A DNA stretch of 64,000 nucleotides, from assembly GCA_903893795.1 (NCBI GenBank), contig CAITNO010000106.1, forward strand, positions 248,001 through 312,000, written 5' to 3'. The translations under genes and the position numbers were made by a program. This document shows positions 1 through 9,493 of this stretch, in pieces; within the stretch, counting starts at the first letter, position 1; each line of letters starts with the position of its first letter. Below the pieces are notes generated by a model that was not told the DNA's origin, made no database searches, and worked only from the letters and a program-made list of their open reading frames with translations. This DNA is from Candidatus Hydrogenedentota bacterium. Its GTDB lineage: Bacteria > Hydrogenedentota > Hydrogenedentia > Hydrogenedentales > CAITNO01.

Positions 1-345
1 TGTGACAAGGCATTTGACGGAAACCCGTTTCTGCGAAAGGTGTTTACTCCGGTTGTTTCGACTTATCTAAACGGCGGAACCCGCGAGGAAATGCGCGCAG
101 AAGTGCAGAAACTCGAAGACATGGGCGTAATCTGGTTCGTTCCGGCACTGTGGACCCTCTATCGCAACCGCTTTGAACCGCGGGCGGAAATGTTGCCCAT
201 GGGAATTTACGCGCCGCACGAGGAGTATTATCAGGCATGGATGGCCTCTCTTCGAAAGAATACGGAACATGTCGCGCCGCTCAACACAAGAGCCGCCGCG
301 CAATTGGAGATTGTTTCGGCATTGATGCGCCTTCCCAAGAGCTAA
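1..345 (+). CDS. 3' end of an unidentified protein (5' truncated)
   Basis: The frame is open from the first base of the window and ends at TAA 343-345, so only the last 114 or so residues are seen. A GTG at position 40 exists, but the frame reads through from further upstream with sensible amino acids, so I treat this as the C-terminus of a longer gene. The visible part is mixed alpha-helical, soluble, with a YAPHEEYYQAWMASL stretch. I cannot name a family. The next gene downstream is a B12-binding radical SAM enzyme, about 320 bases away, so the two could be functionally linked, but nothing in the sequence proves it. Confidence 0.6.
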   Translation, partial: CDKAFDGNPFLRKVFTPVVSTYLNGGTREEMRAEVQKLEDMGVIWFVPALWTLYRNRFEPRAEMLPMGIYAPHEEYYQAWMASLRKNTEHVAPLNTRAAAQLEIVSALMRLPKS

Positions 346-666
346 GACAATACCAAGGCGGCCTAATTGCCCCTCCCGTCGTGCATGCAATTCCGGGTGG
401 GCGCAAGGGTGGCGCCTGAGGGTGAAGTTTGCGTTTCACGCCTGTTTCGCTGACACATTTGAAGGAAGGCGGACAAACGATGCACAATGACCAAGCGCTG
501 TCCCGCCAGCCGAATAAAACGTATGGTATTGCCGAAGGATATGATGGATTTGGCAATGGGAATGGTCGCTCCCACTGCCCAAGACACAGCGAGTCTTTGA
601 AATGTTCATATTTGTAGTACGAAATGAAACCAAGATGCGGTTCAGCAGTTCAGGGTTGCTGCTGTC
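346..666. other. Non-coding spacer (about 320 bases)
   Basis: No convincing gene. A short frame from ATG 481 (about 45 codons) is preceded by a purine-rich AAGGAAGGCGG stretch, but its composition looks random and it ends before the next gene. I see no clear terminator or promoter. Confidence 0.4.
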
Positions 667-2112
667 ATGAAGCGCGTGCGGCTCTTCCTGGCCAACATAG
701 GAGTGAGAATACCATCCTATCCTGTCGTTACCCTGCCGATAGGACTGATTTCCATCGCGGCTTTTGTGAGGCAGAAACTGCCAATCGATGTTATGGTTGT
801 TGACCAGCGTTTGGACAACTGGACGACCGACGAACTGGTCCGCCGCGCCGTGGATTTTGGCGCCGACATCATTGGCCTCTCAGCGGTCACCACTGCCGCC
901 CACAGGCTTCCTCTTCTCACGCAGAAAATCAGGACGAGCCTCCCCAATGCTTTAATCATGGTCGGTGGACCGCACGCCTCGGCCGTTTGCGGTCAGGTTC
1001 TTGAGGAAACCTGTGCCGATATTGTGGTCCGGGGAGAGGGTGAAAAGTCCACCGAGATGATTCTCCGGGCATGGACCGAGGGAGGGCATGACTTCGGCGG
1101 AATACCCGGACTCATCTGGCGCAATGCAGCTGGAAAACTGGAGCAGAATCCCGGGGCCACGCTGCTTGTCGATTCTATGGACGACATCCCAATGCCTGCC
1201 TACGACCTGATCGAGTTGGAAAGATATTGGAAGGGACAGTCAGTCGTGCCGGTTTACCGGCGACGTTACGCCAGCCTTGTTACGAGCCGGGGCTGCCCCT
1301 ATCGCTGCATTTTTTGCCACAACACTTTCGGCAAAGCGATTAGAATGTTCTCCGCCGGGCGCGTGGTCGAAGAACTGGAATACCTCCAAAAGACCTACGG
1401 AATTGCAGACTTCGAGTTTCTGGACGACAATTTCAATTTCAAATCCATGCGTGTGCTGCAAATCTGTGACCTGATAAAGCGGCGGGGCGTGAAATCGAGG
1501 CTTGCGTTTCCTTACGGACTGCGCGGGGATCTCCTAAGCAATGAAGTGATCGATGCGCTGGCCGGTGCTGGAATGTATCATTGCGCGGTGGCGCTGGAAA
1601 CCGGTTCCCCCCGTCTTCAGAAGTTCATCATGAAGGACATGGACATACCAAGACTGCTGGAACGGGCTGAATACCTGGTCTCAAAGCGCATGTTTGTAAA
1701 CCTTTTCTGCATGATTGGGTTTCCGACGGAAACCGAGGAGGAGATTGAGACGACCATTGACCTTGCGTGCGCATCGCCCTGCCAAATGGCCAACTTTGCC
1801 ACGGTTACACCCTTCCCAGGGTCAACGCTGCATGAAATGATCCGCCGAGAAAACCCGGAGAAACTCGAAGGAATCCGTTATGAGGATTCCGAATTGACAA
1901 TGATGCGCGTAAACCTGACCGACCTCCCGGACGAAAAGCTTTTCTACTACCAGCGGCTGGCATTGCGCCGGTTCTATGTGAATCCCCGCAGAATTGTCAG
2001 ATTGATTCGCACCCACCCGCAGCCTTGGATATTGCCCGCCTATATTCCAATCCTGCTTTCACGTGCCACCAAGAATCTGTTGCCCACCCATGCCGGGCAG
2101 GAATGCCGCTAA
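667..2112 (+). CDS. B12-binding domain radical SAM protein
   Basis: 481 residues. The N-terminal part (about 1-150) has the Rossmann-like layout of a cobalamin-binding domain: a beta-strand giving VVDQRLDNW, a DIIGLSAVT strand, and a MVGGPHAS segment. The core has the radical SAM cluster motif as SRGCPYRCIFCH (CxxxCxxC, about residues 210-221), followed by FEFLDDNF and ALETGSPRLQKF, which fit the SAM-binding barrel. Family knowledge: class B enzymes of this architecture carry out methylations or rearrangements on diverse substrates, often in cell-envelope or natural-product pathways. The substrate cannot be read from this sequence. ATG 667 gives a full-length N-terminus with no plausible alternative start. 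Confidence 0.9.
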   Translation: MKRVRLFLANIGVRIPSYPVVTLPIGLISIAAFVRQKLPIDVMVVDQRLDNWTTDELVRRAVDFGADIIGLSAVTTAAHRLPLLTQKIRTSLPNALIMVGGPHASAVCGQVLEETCADIVVRGEGEKSTEMILRAWTEGGHDFGGIPGLIWRNAAGKLEQNPGATLLVDSMDDIPMPAYDLIELERYWKGQSVVPVYRRRYASLVTSRGCPYRCIFCHNTFGKAIRMFSAGRVVEELEYLQKTYGIADFEFLDDNFNFKSMRVLQICDLIKRRGVKSRLAFPYGLRGDLLSNEVIDALAGAGMYHCAVALETGSPRLQKFIMKDMDIPRLLERAEYLVSKRMFVNLFCMIGFPTETEEEIETTIDLACASPCQMANFATVTPFPGSTLHEMIRRENPEKLEGIRYEDSELTMMRVNLTDLPDEKLFYYQRLALRRFYVNPRRIVRLIRTHPQPWILPAYIPILLSRATKNLLPTHAGQECR

Positions 2113-2496
2113 TCAGCTCTTTTCTTGGAACCAAAGGATTCTTTTCAGCCCAAGCCAAGGCATTGCCATTCCAGGGCCAAGAGGCGTCTTCGGTCTTGGC
2201 TTGGCCGTTTCTCAACGGATTCGGGCTTCGAAGGCGCGCCAATTGTCGTTCTTCCCGGCCCGAAGTGCTATCATGGGTGCAACGAAGATGATGAGACAGA
2301 AGCCTTCGGGCAGCCACGGCACATCGTTCCCGGACGGCGCGCCCGGAACGCTGTGCACCTGCTGGAAAACATGCACGTTCTACGACGACACACGGCGCAT
2401 TCCGGCGGAGTGGGGGAAACTGTGTTGAAACGAATCTCGAACCGGGGTTCACGGATACCGGAGTTCCAAATACAAAAAAAAAGAGTCTCGAATTTG
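2113..2496. other. Spacer between radical SAM gene and membrane protein
   Basis: The frame of the downstream membrane protein stays open back to 2125, but residues coded there are low-complexity and basic and not membrane-like, so I regard this as untranslated. Another frame carries a 51-codon Cys-containing reading frame from ATG 2274 to 2428 that I cannot support. An A-tract (9-10 A) lies at about 2473-2482, just upstream of the chosen start. Confidence 0.35.
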
Positions 2497-4689
2497 ATGG
2501 GAGACCAATTGGCCGTTTCCTCAAACAGCAGCATGCCCCGCAGCCCGCAGCAGGCGAATGCCACGCTGACGGAGAACTGTCCCGGTGGCGACAAGCCGGC
2601 GGGCAGGCCCTGGATTCTCTGCATTGAGAGCCCGGCGGGGGTGGGTGTGCTTGAGGCCGCCTCACTTGTCTATGTCGGGGCTCCCGCCCTCCTGTTCATT
2701 TTCGGATGGTTGCGCCTTCCCTTGGCAGTTGTTCTGGGTGCTGCATTTGTGTTTCTGCTTGTATACGGTGCCTTTCGTGCCGTGGCCTGGGCGCGGAAAG
2801 CCTACGCCAGGACGGCCGCTCCGGACCTGGCCATTGACAACGAAACATTTGCTTTGCGCGCCTTGCTGCTCTTGGGAATGGTGGCCTTTGTTGTGGCCTG
2901 CACCGGTGTCGGCGGATTCACCTTTCGATTTCCCGACTATTGGCTTTACGATGGGATGCTGCGCATGCTCATGGAGTATTCGTGGCCTCCGGGCATGATT
3001 GCGGACCTTCCCGACCCCGGAACGCACGCGTCACTGCCCTACTACTTTGCCTATTATTTGCCCAGCGCGCTGGTTGGCAAGCTGTTCGGTTGGTGGGCGT
3101 CGCAGTTCTTCGCCTACCTGTGGAACACTTTCGGGACACTGCTGGCCGTCATCTGGTTCATGCGCCTTGTGGGCACTTTTCGCCTGCGCTATGCCCTGCT
3201 CTTTCTGTTCTTCAGCGGCCTGGATCTGGTCGGCTACATTTTTACCGCCCCACTGCCCGACGGACACGGCGTAACATGGCTCGACTATGCAACAGGCACG
3301 TTCTGGTGGTCCATTGGGCGCGGGTGGATGGCCCATTGGTCGGCCAATTATTCGCTGTTGACCCCGGAGGGGCAGTCCCTTATGGGGGGCGTGTTTTACC
3401 GGTTCTACGGCATGATGTCGTTTCTTTTTGACGGGCCATGCCATGTCCTGCCCGCCTGGGTGCTCTTGCTCATTGTCCTGCACGATGCGATCCGTCGCAA
3501 GACAGTGGAGAGACTTTTTTTCCTGACTTCCATCCTGCCGCTGTGCTCAATTTTCGTCACAATGGGAACGGTTCCCGTGCTCCTGCTGTCATTGTGGGAG
3601 ACCCGCGGCAAACGCCTGTTCACCTTGGGCAATATGTTTGTTGGTCCGCTTGTGGCACTCACATTGCTTCTGTGGTACCGGGGGGTGGAGGCGGAGACCC
3701 TTCATGGCTGGGTCTGGACATTCCTGGACCTGAACCGGACCTGGTGGTACCTTCTTCTGTACTACTTCTGCGGATTTGGCCTCTATGCGCTTGTCGCGCC
3801 CAGCATGCGCGGCAATGCTTGTCGGCCGGGCCGCCCGTGGTTCTTCACGACCGTGGCAGTCTTTCTGTTCGCGCCTTGGTATCGTTTTGGAATCTACAAC
3901 GATTTCACCACCAAAGTGGTTATTCCCTGTCAATTGGTCTTCCTCGTCTGCCTCGCCACGGCCCTCCGCGACCCGGAAGGGAAAAACGCCCGATGGCGGC
4001 AGCGTCTGTTGGCGGTCGCGCTTTTCGTGGGTGCGTGGTCGGGACTCGGTATCATCGGTCGCGCTGTTGAGTTCGGTTTTTCCTCTGCCCCCCCCCCGCT
4101 CGAACGCGTCGCGTGCATTGCCGATGGACTTGCCCGCGCATTTAAGGACGGGCCTCTTGAGAGGGTCAAGTTCCACGGGGACACCTTCTTTTGGAAGTAT
4201 CTGGCACGGCCTGTTGAATACGTCCACAGCCCTGAAAACAAACCGGTCTTGGTTTGTGATTTTCGGGATTCCTCAAAGGATGCGGATATCTGGCGCTATT
4301 GCGACCATGAACACCGTGTGACGCCCGGGGGGGTGGTGATTGACACACCGGGCAACACGGCGTTGCTGATGTCCGAGAGTATGGATTTGGACACCCGCGC
4401 CATCGGTTCCATCGAGATTGACTGTTCCGTCGTGGACGGGCAGGGCAGGACACCGGAGTATGAAATGGCGTTTCAGTGGGCCAACGCCGACCAAGTGCGG
4501 GCGGCCCAATCCAACTGGCCTTTCCATAAGTGGTGCTACAGTGTCCTGGTTCCTCACGGACTCCCCCTGTCCTCCAATTCCTACTGGAAGGGGCAGGTCA
4601 GTTCCGTTTCTTTGTACTTCAAAGTCAAGAATCCTTCCCAGGAGCACTACACCGTAACCCTGCACAGCCTGACTTTTCTTCAGCGCTGA
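2497..4689 (+). CDS. Large polytopic membrane protein, GT-C-like, unassigned
   Basis: About 730 residues from ATG 2497. A frame open from 2125 adds 124 residues, but these look non-native. After a short soluble N-terminus there are about 10-13 hydrophobic segments, beginning near LVYVGAPALLFIFGW. The first long loop contains FPDYWLYDGMLRMLM and HASLPYYFAYYLP, reminiscent of the acidic first-loop motif of GT-C glycosyltransferases acting on polyprenyl-phosphate sugars. The last 180 residues or so form a soluble domain, ending in HYTVTLHSLTFLQR. I infer an envelope or lipid-linked sugar role, but family membership is uncertain; it could instead be an uncharacterised membrane protein. It is followed at 4833 by an independent promoter. 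Confidence 0.6.
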   Translation: MGDQLAVSSNSSMPRSPQQANATLTENCPGGDKPAGRPWILCIESPAGVGVLEAASLVYVGAPALLFIFGWLRLPLAVVLGAAFVFLLVYGAFRAVAWARKAYARTAAPDLAIDNETFALRALLLLGMVAFVVACTGVGGFTFRFPDYWLYDGMLRMLMEYSWPPGMIADLPDPGTHASLPYYFAYYLPSALVGKLFGWWASQFFAYLWNTFGTLLAVIWFMRLVGTFRLRYALLFLFFSGLDLVGYIFTAPLPDGHGVTWLDYATGTFWWSIGRGWMAHWSANYSLLTPEGQSLMGGVFYRFYGMMSFLFDGPCHVLPAWVLLLIVLHDAIRRKTVERLFFLTSILPLCSIFVTMGTVPVLLLSLWETRGKRLFTLGNMFVGPLVALTLLLWYRGVEAETLHGWVWTFLDLNRTWWYLLLYYFCGFGLYALVAPSMRGNACRPGRPWFFTTVAVFLFAPWYRFGIYNDFTTKVVIPCQLVFLVCLATALRDPEGKNARWRQRLLAVALFVGAWSGLGIIGRAVEFGFSSAPPPLERVACIADGLARAFKDGPLERVKFHGDTFFWKYLARPVEYVHSPENKPVLVCDFRDSSKDADIWRYCDHEHRVTPGGVVIDTPGNTALLMSESMDLDTRAIGSIEIDCSVVDGQGRTPEYEMAFQWANADQVRAAQSNWPFHKWCYSVLVPHGLPLSSNSYWKGQVSSVSLYFKVKNPSQEHYTVTLHSLTFLQR

Positions 4690-4824
4690 AGCGTTCCGCC
4701 AAACAGAAGCAGGAACGGGGAAAACGGCATCTATTCTTCGTCATGCCCTGCGGGCAGGCTCATTCGGCGCACCCCTCTTGCGCTCTATAATAAGCCCAAA
4801 TTCAGCGCATGCAATAAACTTATA

Positions 4825-4864
4825 AATCATGCTTGACATTCTAATCTTTCCTTTGTTAAAATAT
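4825..4864 (+). promoter_or_regulatory. Sigma70-type promoter of the prepilin-like gene
   Basis: TTGACA (4833-4838), an 18-base spacer, then TAAAAT (4857-4862), about 70 bases before ATG 4932. The spacer and flanks match a second promoter at 10342-10371 much more closely than two unrelated promoters should (see findings). Confidence 0.7.
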
Positions 4865-4931
4865 GAGTAAGTTGAGCGGAATTATCTTGTATATGCTCCG
4901 ATTGGAGCGCAAAGGAAGAAAGGAACGACAC

Positions 4932-5891
4932 ATGAAAAGGAATGGTTTCACCCTCATCGAACTGCTGGTTGTCATCGCCATCATTGGCATTTTGGCGGCG
5001 ATCCTGCTGCCGGCCCTGGCGCGTGCGCGGGAAGCGGCGCGGCGATCCTCCTGCGCCAACAATCTCAAACAGTTCGGCATCATCTACAAGATGTACGCCA
5101 ACGAGTCGCCGGGCGGGAAATTGCCCCCCATCCATTCAACCACGGACCCGGTCATTGACTGCGACACCGGCACCCCCACGGGGAAGATTGGCCAGTTGGC
5201 GACGGGACCCAAGGTGACCGCGCTGTATCCCGAATACCTTACCGACCCGAACATCATCTTCTGCCCGAGCGCCACCTCGCACGGCCAGTTCCCATTGAAC
5301 AACCCAACCACCCACACGAACGAGATTGGCATTGCCTGCAAACGGAGTGTGCAGTCCGGCATCGGCACGGGGCGCGGCCAGACACTCATCGAAATCAACT
5401 ACAACTACCTGGGCTATCTGGTCGACAAGGCCAACTATGGCGATCCGACGACGCCCTACTCGGGCGTAAACATGCCCACCCAGTTGCTTCAACCGCTGGT
5501 GCCTGTTCTGATGGCCTATGCGGGGCAAAGCACGCTGGCGGCCACAGCACCGGCAGCGCTGGCGTTGGACAATGACCTGAGCGAGAATGCCGGCCTGGGC
5601 AACGGCGGCGGTGACAAGCTGTACCGTCTGAAGGAGGGTATTGAACGCTTCCTGATTACCGACATCAACAATCCAGGCTCAAGCAACAAGGCGCAAAGCC
5701 AAATCTGGGTCCAGGGCGACAACATCGGACAGGGTGCCAAGACCTCCATCTACAACCACCTGCCGGGCGGTTCCAACTACCTCTATCTGGACGGCCACGT
5801 TGAGTTCCTCAAGTACAACGAAAAGGGCGACGCCCCGGTGAACGGCCTCATCGCCGGCCTCTTCACCTTTGCGGCGACAAACATTTCCTGA
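4932..5891 (+). CDS. DUF1559-type prepilin-like protein (H...DG tail)
   Basis: 319 residues. The N-terminus has the type IV prepilin cleavage/methylation signature: MKRNG followed by FTLIE and a hydrophobic helix [19 protein letters not shown], then an Arg/Ala-rich amphipathic part. The C-terminus has the tail found in DUF1559 proteins of planctomycetes and relatives: a His, then ten residues, then DGHV (the common form has nine). Family role: exported pseudopilin-like proteins, abundant in PVC genomes, function largely unknown. ATG 4932 is chosen because it puts the prepilin motif right at the N-terminus behind a purine-rich site (AAGGAAGAAAGGA); a longer frame from 4863 overlaps the promoter. 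The gene is monocistronic, between its own promoter and a strong terminator. Confidence 0.92.
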   Translation: MKRNGFTLIELLVVIAIIGILAAILLPALARAREAARRSSCANNLKQFGIIYKMYANESPGGKLPPIHSTTDPVIDCDTGTPTGKIGQLATGPKVTALYPEYLTDPNIIFCPSATSHGQFPLNNPTTHTNEIGIACKRSVQSGIGTGRGQTLIEINYNYLGYLVDKANYGDPTTPYSGVNMPTQLLQPLVPVLMAYAGQSTLAATAPAALALDNDLSENAGLGNGGGDKLYRLKEGIERFLITDINNPGSSNKAQSQIWVQGDNIGQGAKTSIYNHLPGGSNYLYLDGHVEFLKYNEKGDAPVNGLIAGLFTFAATNIS

Positions 5892-5900
5892 TCGAAACCA

Positions 5901-5938
5901 AAAGGCGGCCGACGCATCTTGGGCACGGCCGCCTTTTC
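5901..5938 (+). terminator. Rho-independent terminator
   Basis: Stem AAAGGCGGCCG (5901-5911) pairs with CGGCCGCCTTT (5926-5936), loop of 14 bases, followed by TTCTC. Ten bases after the prepilin-like stop codon. Confidence 0.85.
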
Positions 5939-6064
5939 TCCACTCTCAACGCGCAACAAGTCCAAGCCGTGCGGTGGTAGCCGGGGCTATTTCCCCTTGC
6001 CGCTGGCACGCACCGCCTCTCCGCACCAACGTCCCCAATGGCAGGAAGAACGGAGTGTTCAGTC

Positions 6065-7681
6065 ATGGTAATTCTTAAACGCAAAACGGCGAAAATCACC
6101 TTTCTGGTCGCCGTTGTCATCGTTCCCCTTCTCGTATATCTCCTTCGTCCCATCAACACGGACAACACGCTCGTCGTGCCGGACAAGAAACTGCTGGCGG
6201 GCAGAAAAGCCTATGTCGCTGAGGCCAGGCGAAACACGGGCGAAGCAAGGCCCAATGTGATCGTCCTGCTTGCGGACGACTTGGGCAAGTACGATGTTTC
6301 GCTCTATGGAGGGCTGGACGTGCCCACGCCTAATATCGATGCCCTGGCCGCGTCGGGCGTGACCTTCACCGACGGTTACGTGACCGCCCCCATCTGCTCG
6401 CCCTCCCGGGCAGGCCTGCTCACCGGCAGATACCAAGAGCGTTTCGGCCACGAATTGCAGCCCGGCGATCAGTACCCGTCCTGCCTGTTTGAGTACCTTG
6501 TCGCCAAGAACTTCATCCTTACCGGTGAGTGGAAAATCAATGCCCGGGACACCTATCCCACCAAGGCCGCCATGGACTCGCAGGGCCTTCCCCAGTCGGA
6601 AATCACCTTTGCCGAGCTGGCCAAGACGCAGGGATACAGCACCGGCGCCATCGGCAAGTGGCATCTGGGGCACGCGGCCGGATTCACCCCGCAGGAACGG
6701 GGCTTCGATTACCACTTTGGATTCTATCAGGCCTTCTCGCTCTATTCCCCTGTGGGCACGCCCAACATTGTCAGTCATCACCATCAGGATGTGACCGACA
6801 GCTTTATTTGGAAGAACGGGCGCGTTGGCACCGGACTTATCCGCAGAAACTCGGAAATCATCGACGAGAAAGACTACCTGACGGAGAAATTCGCGAAGGA
6901 AGCCGAGGCGTTCATCGACAAGAACAAAGACAACCCCTTCGTTCTCTATGTGCCGTTCAATGCGCCCCACACGCCGTTCCAGGTGCCCACCGAGTACTAC
7001 GAGCGTTTTGCAAAGGTGAAGGACGAGAACAAGCGCATCTACTATGCCATGATCAGCGCGCTGGACGATGCCGTCGGGAAAATCGTGAAGAAGGTGCGGG
7101 AGGACGGCCTCGAAGAGAAGACCCTTATCCTTTTCGCGAGTGACAACGGTGGGGCGGTCTACACCCGGGCCACCACCAATGCCCCGCTCAAGGGCGGCAA
7201 GCTGACCCATTTTGAAGGCGGCATCAATGTTCCCTTCCTGGCGAGTTGGAAGGGAAAGATTCAGCCCAACACCATCTACAGGCAGCCCGTGAGCACGCTG
7301 GACATTTTCACCACCATTGCGGCCAATATTCACGCGCCGCTGCCGCAGGACCGGTCCTACGACGGGGTGGACCTCGTCGAGAAGGTGAACAAGAACGAGC
7401 AGGCCCACGAGGCGCTGTTCTGGCGGTCGGGCACCTCCAAAGCGGTCCGCAAAGGCGACTGGAAACTCGTCATCAGCGGCAAGAGCAACAAGTTCTGGCT
7501 GTACAATCTGGCCAGCGACAAGTCCGAAACCACGGACATTTCCCAAAAGAATCCCGAGAAGCTTGCCGAATTGCAGGCGGCGCTCCAGGAATGGGAAAAA
7601 AGCCTTGTCACCCCGCTGTGGCCCAGTCCCGCGCGCAATGAACAGCGCTTTGGCGACGACCTGTACGTCTTCGACATCTAG
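6065..7681 (+). CDS. Type I (formylglycine) sulfatase, membrane-anchored
   Basis: 538 residues. After a basic start, ITFLVAVVIVPLLVYLL is a signal anchor or uncleaved signal peptide, so the enzyme faces the periplasm or outside. The sulfatase domain begins with PNVIVLLADDLG (metal-binding Asp pair), followed by the activation motif ICSPSRAGLLTGR, whose Cys is the residue converted to formylglycine. ALYVPFNAPHTPF-type and SDNGGA segments complete the metal site, and the C-terminus has the usual WLYNLASDKSE. Family: hydrolysis of sulfate esters, often on sulfated glycans. ATG 6065 sits behind GGAGTGTTCAGTC; an upstream ATG at 6038 lacks a ribosome site. The next gene is an alkylsulfatase 50 bases downstream, suggesting a sulfate-scavenging unit. 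Confidence 0.93.
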   Translation: MVILKRKTAKITFLVAVVIVPLLVYLLRPINTDNTLVVPDKKLLAGRKAYVAEARRNTGEARPNVIVLLADDLGKYDVSLYGGLDVPTPNIDALAASGVTFTDGYVTAPICSPSRAGLLTGRYQERFGHELQPGDQYPSCLFEYLVAKNFILTGEWKINARDTYPTKAAMDSQGLPQSEITFAELAKTQGYSTGAIGKWHLGHAAGFTPQERGFDYHFGFYQAFSLYSPVGTPNIVSHHHQDVTDSFIWKNGRVGTGLIRRNSEIIDEKDYLTEKFAKEAEAFIDKNKDNPFVLYVPFNAPHTPFQVPTEYYERFAKVKDENKRIYYAMISALDDAVGKIVKKVREDGLEEKTLILFASDNGGAVYTRATTNAPLKGGKLTHFEGGINVPFLASWKGKIQPNTIYRQPVSTLDIFTTIAANIHAPLPQDRSYDGVDLVEKVNKNEQAHEALFWRSGTSKAVRKGDWKLVISGKSNKFWLYNLASDKSETTDISQKNPEKLAELQAALQEWEKSLVTPLWPSPARNEQRFGDDLYVFDI

Positions 7682-7731
7682 ACCGGCGTAACACGTTGCG
7701 CGCCGGTGCGGCGCAGGAAGGGAATTCCCCC

Positions 7732-9486
7732 ATGCCAGAAAAGTTCCCAGCGGTGCCGTTCAGGTCGGGCTTTCGCAATCTTGCACTGGCATCGCTCGCG
7801 CTGCTCGTCCTCGTCGGATGCGGCGGCAAGCCCAAAGCGGCCGTCCCCACGTCGGCAACCGGCCCGCAGCAGCGCGAGGCGGCGCTGGCGCCGTTCACGA
7901 AAGGGGTGCAGAAAGTCACCGACGGTGTCTATGTTGCCCTCGGGTACAGTCTTGCCAATTCCATCCTGATCGAGGGCGATGACGGGGTCATCATCGTGGA
8001 TGCCCTTGAGGGCCGGCCGCAGGCGGAAGAAGTGAAGGCCGCTTTCAGGGCCGTCACCCCCAAACCGGTCAAAGCGCTGATTCTGACCCACAATCACGCC
8101 GACCACATCTTCGGCGGGCGCGTGTTCACCGAGGACCGCGCCGACATTCCCGTGTATGCCCATGAGAGCACGGCAGAATTGATTGACAAAACCGTCAGTC
8201 TGGTCGCGCCCGCGAGCTACGTGCGCAGCCTGCGCATGTTTGGCCAGTGTCTTGACCCAGGGCGGCAGTCAAGCTGCGCCATCGGCCCCAAACTGGATTA
8301 CCACGCCGAAAACATAGCGCTTGCGCGCCCCACGGTGACTTTTCACGACAAACTCGAAGTGACCATCGCGGGGGTGCGGCTTGTGCTGTTCCACGCGCCC
8401 GGAGAAACACCCGACCAGATCGCGGTGTGGCTGCCCGACAAGCGGGTGCTGATCCCCGCCGACAACATTTACGAGGCCTTTCCCAACCTGTACACGATCC
8501 GGGGCACCACCAACCGCGATGTAATGTCCTGGGTGAACAGTCTGGACGCGATGCGCGACCTCGAAGCCGACTTTCTGGTCCCCTGCCACACCCGTCCCCT
8601 GGCGGGAAAAGAGGCCATCGCGGCGACACTGACGGACTACCGCGACGCGATACAGTTCGTCCACGACCAGACGGTGCGCAACATGAACCGCGGACTCTCG
8701 CCCGATGAAATTGTGCAGGCGGTGCGGCTGCCGGAACATCTGGCGCGCCATCCCTGGCTGCAGGAGCGCTACGGCGAGGTCGCATGGTCCGTGCGCGGCA
8801 TTTACGACGGCTATCTGGGCTGGTTCAACGGCGATGCGGCGCAGTTGAATCCGTTGCCGCCCGCCGAGCGCGCGGGGCGCTATGCGGCGGCCTTTGCGCA
8901 GGGAAAGCCGTTGGCCGAGCAGGCCCGCAGCGCATACGCAGCGAGGGAATACCAGTGGGGCGCCGAACTGGCCCGGCTGTGGACGCAGGCCGAGCCGGCA
9001 TCACAGGAAGCAAAAGAGGCGCTGGCCGCATGCCTCGAGGCGATTGCGGGGGCCGAGGGCAATCTCAACGCGTACAACTACTGCCTCACCCAGGCCGGTG
9101 AACTGCGGGGCTCCATCAAACTCACCCCCCCGGACACCGCCGTGCTGCCCGACGACTTCGTGGACAGTCTGCCCGTTGAGTCTTTCATGCGGGCCCTGCC
9201 CACGCGGCTCGACCCGGAGAAAGCGCGCGACACCGACCTGTGCGCCGTCTTTCACTTCACCGACGTCAACGAGGAGTATACGGTCCACGTGCGGAAAGGG
9301 GTCGCCGAACTGCGCAAACGCGCCGTCATCGGGCCGGACCTGGACATCAACACCACCGCGAAAACATGGAAACGCATCGTGCTGAAAAAGACCAGTCCCG
9401 TGGTGGCCTTCGCCTCGGGAAATATAGGACTTCACGGCGGCGTCACGGACATAGTCCGTTTCCTCGGCCTCTTCAACCGCGACTAA
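7732..9486 (+). CDS. SdsA1/BDS1-type linear alkylsulfatase, lipoprotein
   Basis: 584 residues with a lipoprotein signal (LALLVLVGC, lipobox LVGC, about residues 21-32). The metallo-beta-lactamase-fold domain carries the zinc motif LTHNHADHIFG. A later segment ADNIYEAFPNLYTIRG matches the place where SdsA1 enzymes have AEN...HNLYTLRG, but the Glu is Asp here. After it come the helical dimerisation domain (EYQWGAELARLW ... NAYNYCLTQAGEL) and a C-terminal SCP2-like domain. Known family role: release of sulfate from long-chain alkyl sulfates. It lies 50 bases after the type I sulfatase, on the same strand. The start at 7732 places the lipobox correctly. Confidence 0.88.
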   Translation: MPEKFPAVPFRSGFRNLALASLALLVLVGCGGKPKAAVPTSATGPQQREAALAPFTKGVQKVTDGVYVALGYSLANSILIEGDDGVIIVDALEGRPQAEEVKAAFRAVTPKPVKALILTHNHADHIFGGRVFTEDRADIPVYAHESTAELIDKTVSLVAPASYVRSLRMFGQCLDPGRQSSCAIGPKLDYHAENIALARPTVTFHDKLEVTIAGVRLVLFHAPGETPDQIAVWLPDKRVLIPADNIYEAFPNLYTIRGTTNRDVMSWVNSLDAMRDLEADFLVPCHTRPLAGKEAIAATLTDYRDAIQFVHDQTVRNMNRGLSPDEIVQAVRLPEHLARHPWLQERYGEVAWSVRGIYDGYLGWFNGDAAQLNPLPPAERAGRYAAAFAQGKPLAEQARSAYAAREYQWGAELARLWTQAEPASQEAKEALAACLEAIAGAEGNLNAYNYCLTQAGELRGSIKLTPPDTAVLPDDFVDSLPVESFMRALPTRLDPEKARDTDLCAVFHFTDVNEEYTVHVRKGVAELRKRAVIGPDLDINTTAKTWKRIVLKKTSPVVAFASGNIGLHGGVTDIVRFLGLFNRD

Positions 9487-9493
9487 TGGCGCC

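Noticed and set aside
481..617. 45-codon frame behind a purine-rich site
   Set aside because: Composition looks random and no family is recognisable.
2274..2428. 51-codon Cys-containing frame
   Set aside because: No ribosome site or conserved motif; overlaps an open frame of similar low-quality composition.
6059..7546. Long minus-strand frame over the sulfatase
   Set aside because: Antisense shadow of a gene with all sulfatase motifs.
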